Shown here: in pieces, positions 1 through 6,653 of the stretch | Layout of the letters: each line of letters begins with the position of its first letter | Numbering within the stretch: the first letter of the stretch is position 1 | NCBI GenBank assembly: GCA_040758475.1 | Contig: JBFLVN010000072.1 | Span: 1 to 14,465, forward strand | Direction of reading: 5' to 3' | DNA: 14,465 nucleotides | From: JBFLVN01 sp040758475 | Lineage (GTDB): Bacteria > JAGRBM01 | The notes under the pieces: model-generated | Databases searched by the model: none | The model's input: only the letters and a program-made list of their open reading frames with translations | What the model was told of the DNA's origin: nothing | Position numbers and translations under genes: made by a program

Positions 1-1115
<1,115 letters not shown>

Positions 1116-1226
1116 CCGGAGCTCCGGCGAAAGGAATGAATTCTGGATGCGGGGACGTACGTAGCACGGAGGGCGGCCAGGCGCTACGGCGCCGGGCATT
1201 TGAGATGTCAGGGAAAAGGCGAAGTC

Positions 1227-1302
1227 TGGTGGACCAGATCGGGATCGAACCGACGACCTCCACGTTGCGAACGTGGCGCTCTCCCAACTGAGCTACTGGC
1301 CC
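1227..1302 (-). tRNA. tRNA-Ala (anticodon CGC)
   Basis: The minus strand folds into a complete 76-nt cloverleaf. The acceptor stem is GGGCCAG pairing with CTGGTCC, followed by discriminator A and an encoded CCA. The D arm contains AGCTCAGTTGGGAGAGC. The anticodon stem CCACG/CGTGG encloses the loop TTCGCAA, which gives anticodon CGC (reads GCG, alanine). The T arm contains GGTTCGATCC. The third acceptor pair is G3:U70, the main alanine identity element, which agrees with the anticodon. It lies between the tetR-like gene and the response regulator gene. Confidence 0.97.
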
Positions 1303-1315
1303 TTTCGTTTTTAAC

Positions 1316-1331
1316 GGGCGCCAAGGCGCCC
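1316..1331 (-). repeat. GC-rich hairpin between tetR-like gene and tRNA
   Basis: GGGCGCC and GGCGCCC are separated by two bases and form a compact hairpin 14 bp upstream of the mature tRNA 5' end. No T-tract follows on either strand, so it is not a standard intrinsic terminator. It could be part of the tRNA leader. Confidence 0.45.
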
Positions 1332-1347
1332 CAAACGCGGGGGAAAA

Positions 1348-1377
1348 CCTCTAGCACACGCCCCGGCGCGGCGGCAA
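1348..1377 (-). promoter_or_regulatory. weak candidate sigma-70 promoter for tRNA-Ala
   Basis: On the minus strand TTGCCG is followed after 18 bp by TAGAGG, then by a C/G-rich stretch like the discriminators of stringently controlled tRNA promoters. Each box matches the consensus only partly. The predicted start would lie about 40 nt upstream of the tRNA. Confidence 0.22.
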
Positions 1378-1379
1378 CG

Positions 1380-2051
1380 CTACTTGCGGGCCGTTTGCCG
1401 GATCTGGGCCATTCCCGTGGCCCGGATGTCGGAAAAAATGGCCTTGAGGTCGACCTGCTCGGGATCGAGCTGGGATTGGAGAAAGAGCCCGTCGTAGACG
1501 GCGATCTGAACGCAGGCGGCGCGAAGCGCCATCGCCCGGTCCATGACTGGAAATTCCTGGAGCATCTCGGCGGCGATCGACTCCCGGAACATCCGGTAAA
1601 TCGCCCGAAGGCGGTCGCGCACAGCCGGGGCTTCCTTGGAACGCTCCAAGGCCATCTGCTGGATGAGCCGGATCGTCTCGGCGCCCCCTTCCATCTGGCG
1701 CAGGACGGCTTTGAGGAAAATATCGAATTTCTCCGCCGTGTCCTTGCCCTGGCGAACGGCGTCCAGAACGAGCTCCGTGTAACGGCGGGTCGCCTCTTCG
1801 ATGACGGCCAGGAGGATGTCGTCCTTCCCGCCCTTGAAATGCCAATAAATGGAAGAAGGGGAAGCGCCGGCGTCTTCCGCGATTTCGTCCACCGACGTAC
1901 CGGCAAAACCCTTGCGGGAGAAAAGCTTTCCCGCCGCTTCGAGGACCCGCAGGCGCGAATCCCCCCGAGGGCCCCGCTTGGCGGCCGAGGCGATGGCCCG
2001 AACGAGCTTGCCCGGTCTGGGAGCGCGGGAGTTTTTGGGCGGATGAGGCAT
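1380..2051 (-). CDS. TetR/AcrR-family transcriptional regulator
   Basis: The product is a 223-residue one-component DNA-binding regulator, a normal length for TetR. After a basic N-terminal tail of about 30 residues comes the TetR domain (RVLEAAGKLFSRKGFAGTSV, then DEIAEDAGASPSSIYWHFKG), with the helix-turn-helix at about residues 54-73. The remaining C-terminal region is helical and is the expected ligand-binding and dimer domain; its ligand cannot be read from sequence. I chose the ATG at 2051 because GGAGAGG lies 10 nt upstream. An in-frame start 16 codons earlier has no such site and would only lengthen the tail. It sits 82 bp downstream of the LLM monooxygenase gene in the same direction, so it probably controls that gene and perhaps the diiron gene. 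This is inferred from position. Confidence 0.93.
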   Translation of the reverse strand: MPHPPKNSRAPRPGKLVRAIASAAKRGPRGDSRLRVLEAAGKLFSRKGFAGTSVDEIAEDAGASPSSIYWHFKGGKDDILLAVIEEATRRYTELVLDAVRQGKDTAEKFDIFLKAVLRQMEGGAETIRLIQQMALERSKEAPAVRDRLRAIYRMFRESIAAEMLQEFPVMDRAMALRAACVQIAVYDGLFLQSQLDPEQVDLKAIFSDIRATGMAQIRQTARK

Positions 2052-2133
2052 GGTCTGATTTCCTCTCCAATCCATAACCCGCCCCGCCAGGCCCCTCAAG
2101 CCGCCATCTTTTCTACTGTTTCAAGAAATGGGT

Positions 2134-3390
2134 CTACGCCCGCATCCGCCGGAGGCTCGCCGGTTCACCCTCTCCTTCGCGCTCTTTGAGATGCTCTTCA
2201 AGGCCGAATTCCCCTACTTCCTGGGGCTCGACCTTCACCTTGGTCGAAAACTCCTTGAAGCCGTGGGGAATCTTGTGGCCCCGGGCCTGGAAGTGGGGAA
2301 TCACTTCCTTCCCGAAGAGTTCGAGGGAGCGGAGGATCTGCTTGTTCGAGAGTCCGCCCATCTGGACGAGGAAGACCATCTGGGTCACGCCCACAGCCTC
2401 GTATTTCTCGATGGCGGCGATGAGTTCGTCGGGCGTCCCGATGAGGAGCGTTCCGTCACCTACGAGTTTGTCCATGTCCATGGGCTTTCCGTCGCGGCCA
2501 ACGCCGAAGTTGGCCTGCCCCTTGTTGGCCATGCTCGTGTAGAACTCGTACCCCGGCACGTCCTTTCCGTACCAGGGCGTAAAGAGCTGAAGGGCCTTGA
2601 TGCTGAAGTACGCCGCGGCGGGCATCCCGGCGAGACGGGCCGTGCGCTGGTCCTCGTGGCAGAACATGGGGGCGCTGGCGGCGATGTTCGCATTGATGAA
2701 ATCCCCCACGGGGATACGGGGGTTCTTGAGTTCGCCGTAATACGTCTCGCTGCACGTGGAGAGTTCCGCCGGGGCGTTAAAGCCAAAACACAAAACCCCA
2801 AGGCCCCGCTCGCCCGCTTGCTTGAAAGACATGGGCTGGGTCGCCGCCACCCAGAGGGGCGGGTGCGGGTCCTGGATGGGTTTGGGCAGGACGTTGCGCG
2901 GCGGCATATCAAGAAATTTGCCCTTGAATGAAAAGGGCTTTTCCGCCGTGCTCTTCCACATTTTGGGAATGATCTCGACGAATTCCTCCCATTGGGGCTT
3001 GGATTCGACGGGATCGATCTCGAAGCCCCCGAGTTCGGCTTCCGTGATGCTCCTTCCCGTCCCCAGGTCGTAGCGGCCGTGGGAGAGGATATCGAGCACG
3101 GCGGCCCGCTCGGCCACCTTGGCCGGGTGGTTGAAGCGGTGGGGGAGCTGGACGATGCCGGAGCCGATCCGGATTTTTTTCGTGCGCTGCGTGACGGCGC
3201 CAAGGAAAACTTCCGGCGAAGAAGAATGGGAGTATTCCGTGAGAAAGTGGTGCTCGACTTCCCAGACGTAATCGAAGCCCACGTCCTCGGCGAGGACGAT
3301 TTGTTCGAGGGCTTCCTGATAGATGCGGTATTCCTGCCAGGGGGTGTGGGGAAGGGGCGTGTTCATCTCATAGAGAATGGCGAACTTCAT
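2134..3390 (-). CDS. LLM-class (luciferase-like) flavin-dependent oxidoreductase
   Basis: This 418-residue protein belongs to the bacterial luciferase-like monooxygenase superfamily, TIM-barrel enzymes that use FMNH2 (or F420 in some branches) to oxygenate small organic substrates. Typical features are the N-terminal MKFAILYEMN strand, EDVGFDYVWEVEHHF near residue 35, SSPEVFLGAVTQRTKKIRIG, LPHRFNHPAKVAERAAVLDI, and GRYDLGTGRS near residue 105. The C-terminal part carries GTPDELIAAIEKYEAVGVTQ. It is longer than the usual 330-380 residues because of a charged C-terminal tail. AGGAGG lies 7 nt before the ATG. It follows the diiron gene by 82 bp, with an intrinsic terminator in the gap, and precedes the tetR-like gene. 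The substrate is unknown; the pairing with a diiron protein suggests an oxidative catabolic or detoxification step. Confidence 0.93.
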   Translation of the reverse strand: MKFAILYEMNTPLPHTPWQEYRIYQEALEQIVLAEDVGFDYVWEVEHHFLTEYSHSSSPEVFLGAVTQRTKKIRIGSGIVQLPHRFNHPAKVAERAAVLDILSHGRYDLGTGRSITEAELGGFEIDPVESKPQWEEFVEIIPKMWKSTAEKPFSFKGKFLDMPPRNVLPKPIQDPHPPLWVAATQPMSFKQAGERGLGVLCFGFNAPAELSTCSETYYGELKNPRIPVGDFINANIAASAPMFCHEDQRTARLAGMPAAAYFSIKALQLFTPWYGKDVPGYEFYTSMANKGQANFGVGRDGKPMDMDKLVGDGTLLIGTPDELIAAIEKYEAVGVTQMVFLVQMGGLSNKQILRSLELFGKEVIPHFQARGHKIPHGFKEFSTKVKVEPQEVGEFGLEEHLKEREGEGEPASLRRMRA

Positions 3391-3412
3391 AAGGCCCTCC
3401 TTTTTTCAAAGG

Positions 3413-3442
3413 AAAAAACAAAGGCGGACATCGCTGCCCGCC
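3413..3442 (-). terminator. strong rho-independent terminator after the diiron gene
   Basis: On the minus strand GGCGGGCA and TGTCCGCC form an 8-bp stem (one G-U pair) around the tetraloop GCGA, followed directly by TTTGTTTTTT. It lies about 30 bp past the diiron stop codon and its T-tract ends only about 22 bp before the LLM start codon, close to that gene's ribosome binding site. Confidence 0.88.
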
Positions 3443-3472
3443 CTGGTTTGCCCTTGTCTCTCCTCGGCTCCC

Positions 3473-4342
3473 TCAAGCCCGGGCCGATGGTGAGGATTGG
3501 TGGTCAAAGGGGCGCAGGCCCACGGACCGTCCCATCATGCGTTGGAGGTCTTTCTGAATCCTTAGGCCCTGGCGGTAAAGCCGGAGTTTGGGCGCGCTCG
3601 GCGCCCTTTCCGGAATGGCGTCCACCCGGTTCCAGAAACGCTTCTGGTTCTCGGGCCCGTTCATCTTGCGGATGAAATCCCCGGCCGTCCGGGTCATGGC
3701 GCGAAAGCCGAACGCCCCGGCGATGGCAAAGGGGACGAAGCGCCAGAGGTCGCTTCGCTCCATCTTGTCGAGGGAGGGTTCGAGGCCCTGGCCCCGGCGC
3801 TCCAAAAGCCAGTAATCCATGGCGAGGTGCCGGGATTCGTCGATGTCGATGCGGCGGAAGACTTCCGCCTGCAAGGGGTCGTTCACGGTCCGCTTGAGAG
3901 CGGGAATCAGCAGGGCGTCCAGGCCGATCTCAAAGAAAACGATCTGGGCGCTCGTGAGTTCATGGAGCACCTGCGTGGGGTTTACCCATTGGAGTTTCAT
4001 CGTCTCGAACATGAGGCGCGTGGGGAGCGGGAGGTCCTTCCACTCGACGCCGTAGCGCCTGGCCATCAGGATTTCCGCTTCGGCGTGGCGGTTTTCGTCG
4101 CGCTCGAAGAACTCGTAAATCTGCTTGGCCGTCTTGTCGGAAACGTGCTTGGCGCACAGGCCGAAGATCTTGGCCGCCTGCCGTTCGAGGCCGGCGGTAA
4201 AGAGGATCATGAGCCCGGCTTGCCGGAGCTCGTCCTTCGTGAGCCCTTCGGCGCCCTGGAGCGGCGCGTCCCAATCGAACTCGTGGACGCTCCACTGGCC
4301 TTTGCGGGTGTTTTCGAGGACGTGGCTAAGATCGAGGTCCAT
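3473..4342 (-). CDS. ferritin-like diiron protein, possible oxygenase
   Basis: This 289-residue soluble protein shows the ligand pattern of a four-helix-bundle diiron centre: E53 (TAGLERQAAK), E83xxH86 (RDENRHAEAE), E138 (IVFFEIGLD) and E169xxH172 (IDESRHLAMDYW). Two ExxH motifs and two single glutamates match the ferritin-like superfamily. The spacing recalls AurF-type N-oxygenases and other diiron oxygenases, but I cannot name a specific family. No signal peptide is visible; the segment around residues 200-215 is mildly hydrophobic. The ATG at 4342 has GGAGG about 11 nt upstream, a slightly long spacing. The gene is followed by a terminator and then the LLM flavin enzyme and a tetR-like gene. 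It could instead be a ferritin-like protein with a redox or storage role. An AT-rich stretch upstream is the likely promoter region. Confidence 0.85.
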   Translation of the reverse strand: MDLDLSHVLENTRKGQWSVHEFDWDAPLQGAEGLTKDELRQAGLMILFTAGLERQAAKIFGLCAKHVSDKTAKQIYEFFERDENRHAEAEILMARRYGVEWKDLPLPTRLMFETMKLQWVNPTQVLHELTSAQIVFFEIGLDALLIPALKRTVNDPLQAEVFRRIDIDESRHLAMDYWLLERRGQGLEPSLDKMERSDLWRFVPFAIAGAFGFRAMTRTAGDFIRKMNGPENQKRFWNRVDAIPERAPSAPKLRLYRQGLRIQKDLQRMMGRSVGLRPFDHQSSPSARA

Positions 4343-4421
4343 GGGGGGAACGGCCTCCGGTTAAAAACTGTAACGGTCGTTCCAGTTTAATGCAAGGAAA
4401 TTTTCATAACTATTTAGAATC

Positions 4422-4452
4422 ATTACAGAAACACCGTTTGTTTTATTAACAA
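4422..4452 (-). promoter_or_regulatory. candidate promoter of the diiron gene in an AT-rich stretch
   Basis: About 4365-4455 is clearly AT-rich compared with the rest of the window, as expected upstream of a gene. On the minus strand TTGTTA (4447-4452) and TGTAAT (4422-4427) resemble -35 and -10 boxes, but the 19-bp spacing is longer than ideal. Other weak pairs exist nearby (TTGCAT/TACAGT), so the exact boxes are uncertain. Confidence 0.3.
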
Positions 4453-4641
4453 CTCCTGGCATCGGAAAGCCTCCACAGAACCGGGAGGGGCGGTTCGCGA
4501 GCCACCCTGTAAATTTTCCGGAAATCTGGGATATCTGGGGTACCTGCCCGGGCAAGGTGGCCATGCGGGCCAACATGGCCATCTTCCTTGGCCGTGTTGG
4601 GAATCCCTTAAAACCTCTCAAAACTACCGAAGCGACGAAGG

Positions 4642-4666
4642 TGGCCAAGGTGGCCAAGTATTTTTT
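4642..4666 (+). terminator. weak intrinsic-terminator-like hairpin, plus strand
   Basis: TGGCCA-AGG-TGGCCA makes a 6-bp stem with a 3-nt loop, followed after AGTA by TTTTTT on the plus strand. The stem is itself two repeat units of the 9-bp family, so the hairpin may be a by-product of the repeats. Confidence 0.4.
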
Positions 4667-4758
4667 CGTGGCCATCTTTCCCGGCAAGGTGATCATCATT
4701 TTTTCGAGGCGCCGTCCAAACCCGTACGAGACCGTCCAGCCAGCGGACAATCCGGCAA

Positions 4759-4784
4759 GACGGTCGAGGCGATCGTCATTTTTT
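4759..4784 (+). terminator. rho-independent terminator, plus strand
   Basis: GACGGTCG and CGATCGTC pair over 8 bp (one G-U) around the loop AGG, followed at once by A and TTTTTT. The T-tract is on the plus-strand side only; read on the minus strand the stem is preceded by A's and not followed by T's. No plus-strand gene is visible upstream. Confidence 0.65.
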
Positions 4785-4909
4785 CTGGAAATCTGGGGTA
4801 CCTGGGTCATCTGGGTTCGTGGCTGGACGGAATGTAAGGAGGGGAAAGGAAAGTCAATGACCATTATGAATCATGGAGCAAGTTGGGTCAAATGAAAGGG
4901 GTTTAATCC

Positions 4910-6568
4910 CTACGGCTGCCAGTTCCAATCGAGCCACAGAACGCCGTCCGTGTGGACGATGCCCGCTTCGGCAAGGCCGGTGGAACCGTTGAGAATGTTC
5001 GGATGGACGTTCCCGGGCGGTGAGGCGATGGCATCCCGGCCGTGGGCGAAATCCTGCCGCAAGACGAGGGCCCGGTAGGCTTTGTCGAGCAAAAGGGCCC
5101 GCTCGCGGGAAGGCGCCACGAGGTGAGCGATGTCTTTATCCCCTCCGGGCGCGGCACGGCGAACTTCGGTCTCGTCCAGGACCCCGCCGGGAAAAAAGCG
5201 GCCAAGGACCTCCGCGTTGGCCCGGAACTCATCGCCGCCCTTCACGCGCTCGAAGTAGGTAAGGATTTCGGGTTTCCCGTGCCCGGCCTGGGGGACGTCC
5301 TTGATTCCCCGCGCGTCCTGCCAGCCCCAACCCGCAAGGCCCGGCACTTTGCGGGGAAAGGAAAAAGTCTGATCCACCGTGACGCCGATGCCCGTGTGGC
5401 AGCCCATGCAGAACTGGTGTTCCTCGTGCGTCTGGGCCCGCAGGCGTCCGTCCCCGTCTTCGATGAACGCCTGGAGGAGCCAGCCCAAATCGTTTCGAAG
5501 GCCGATGAGGGGTGAGCCGCCGAAACCAGGAAGTTTTCCTTCTTCCTTCTCGTTGAAAGCATTCTCGTAAACGCGGGCGATGGCCCACCCTTCCAGAAAA
5601 TCGAACTTCCGGGAGTAGCGAACTTCCTTCATCCGCGCCGATAGAAGCGAAGGAGCGTCCGGATCGATGTACCGCACGGTGTGGAGGAATTCGGTCCCCT
5701 GGGGATAGAGATTCCGGTGGATGGGGACGGCCGCCGCGCCGCCCACGTAGCTCGCCGGCAGAGCGCGAACTTTCGTGACGGTGCCGCCCACGGCTCCACT
5801 TCCGTCCAGATCGAACCCAGCGAGAGTCTCGTTTAAGGGCCCCACATCCCGTTCAAGAGGAGCATCCCAGGGCGTTCCCAAGGAGGTTTCCAAAAGGGCC
5901 AGATTGATTTTGTAAATGTCGCGGGAGGGATTTCCTCCCCCATCTCTCCGGAACATGGGCGGCAAGCGGATAAAAACGTCGTCCGTGCTCCCGTTCGTGG
6001 GCCAGAAAGTTCCCAGGAACGGCTTGTACCGGAAGGCCCGCCATTCGCTCCCGTCGCGGGCAAAGCTTTCCTCGTCGAAACCCTTGCGGAAATCCAGGTC
6101 GGGCCGCCAGCCGGTGTAATCGGTCCCCCAAGCGTACTCGTAAAGCGGTGTGTAGTTGTCTTCCCGGACGTAGGAGAGGATTTCCTCGTCGCTCATTTCC
6201 GCGATGGCTGAGGAATTGTCGCGGAAGAGATTTTTCCAATGATTCGTGAGGGCGAACTCGCTGAAAGCGTATTCTTCCTGAAGTTTCCAATCGTCCTTGT
6301 GGTTCGTGGGCGTGGCCTTGGCGTGGCACGTCCAGCAGGGGTTCGAGAGACTTTCTGTCTTCGTGTAGCACTGGGGCGGGACGGTGGCCTCGGGGTTTTC
6401 GATCTTCCCCAGGCTCGCCCGCGCGGCGGCCAAGGGATCGTAGGAAGAAGAACCGCCAGAAGGCCCCTCCGGGCTCTTCCCGCAGGCGAAGGGGTTCGCC
6501 AGGAAAACAATCAGGCACGCCGCCAGAAGAAGCGCGCCCCAACCAGCATGTTTCTTTTCAATTCGCAT
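4910..6568 (-). CDS. di-heme c-type cytochrome, probable lipoprotein
   Basis: This 552-residue exported protein has two covalent heme c sites, CWTCH at 78-82 and CMGCH at 387-391. A hydrophobic stretch (residues 9-28) ends at C29 in NPFACGKS and is followed by a Gly/Ser-rich linker, which suggests a lipoprotein; C18 in LLAAC is another possible lipobox. Between the hemes lie PQCYTKTE (67-72 region), DEEILSYVREDNYTPL, and a short acidic loop DLDGSGAVGG (253-262) that could bind calcium. I recognise no named family; the long heme-free middle suggests a dedicated domain rather than a simple electron-transfer cytochrome. The ATG at 6568 has GGAAAG 8 nt upstream. It is the last gene of the run after the phoX-like gene (85 bp away), so it may serve the same periplasmic process, but an electron-transfer partner is not evident. 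Confidence 0.88.
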   Translation of the reverse strand: MRIEKKHAGWGALLLAACLIVFLANPFACGKSPEGPSGGSSSYDPLAAARASLGKIENPEATVPPQCYTKTESLSNPCWTCHAKATPTNHKDDWKLQEEYAFSEFALTNHWKNLFRDNSSAIAEMSDEEILSYVREDNYTPLYEYAWGTDYTGWRPDLDFRKGFDEESFARDGSEWRAFRYKPFLGTFWPTNGSTDDVFIRLPPMFRRDGGGNPSRDIYKINLALLETSLGTPWDAPLERDVGPLNETLAGFDLDGSGAVGGTVTKVRALPASYVGGAAAVPIHRNLYPQGTEFLHTVRYIDPDAPSLLSARMKEVRYSRKFDFLEGWAIARVYENAFNEKEEGKLPGFGGSPLIGLRNDLGWLLQAFIEDGDGRLRAQTHEEHQFCMGCHTGIGVTVDQTFSFPRKVPGLAGWGWQDARGIKDVPQAGHGKPEILTYFERVKGGDEFRANAEVLGRFFPGGVLDETEVRRAAPGGDKDIAHLVAPSRERALLLDKAYRALVLRQDFAHGRDAIASPPGNVHPNILNGSTGLAEAGIVHTDGVLWLDWNWQP

Positions 6569-6625
6569 CGCCGCTTTCTTTCCGAAAAGAAGACCCCGGA
6601 AGCGCCCTCCCCTGTCGCGGAAAGG

Positions 6626-6639
6626 CGCCTCCGGAGGCG
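6626..6639. repeat. perfect 14-bp palindrome between phoX and the cytochrome gene
   Basis: CGCCTCCGGAGGCG is fully self-complementary and starts the 85-bp gap just after the phoX stop codon on the minus strand. No T-tract follows, so it is not an intrinsic terminator; it could act as an RNA-end-stabilising hairpin or a binding site. Confidence 0.45.
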
Positions 6640-6653
6640 GGGTTCGCTCCTCT

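Larger units (their letters stand above)
4514..4817. repeat. intergenic patch of degenerate 9-bp-period repeats
   Basis: Plus-strand units of 9 bp recur: ATCTGGGAT, ATCTGGGGT, ACCTGCCCG at 4524-4550; ATCTGGGGT, ACCTGGGTC, ATCTGGGTT at 4791-4817; GGTGGCCAA twice at 4640-4657; and GCC-headed 9-mers at 4560-4586. The two ends of the patch share TTTTCYGGAAATCTGGG, then ATCTGGGGTACCTG, the right copy missing one 9-bp unit. A second direct repeat (CCGGCAAG..., then GATCRTCATTTTTTC) occurs at 4681-4705 and 4752-4785. No convincing gene occupies the 567 bp between the diiron and cytochrome genes. A minus-strand frame is open across it (4361-4864) but has no ribosome binding site and reads as short repeated tripeptides. 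Confidence 0.75.

Noticed and set aside
1180..1193. Hairpin GGCGC-TACG-GCGCC downstream of the tRNA as a terminator
   Set aside because: The stem is only 5 bp and no T-tract follows on the minus strand.
4361..4864. Minus-strand open frame of 167 codons between the diiron and cytochrome genes
   Set aside because: No ribosome binding site, no recognisable domain, and its sequence is mostly short repeated tripeptides from the 9-bp DNA repeats; best seen as a frame kept open by a period divisible by three.
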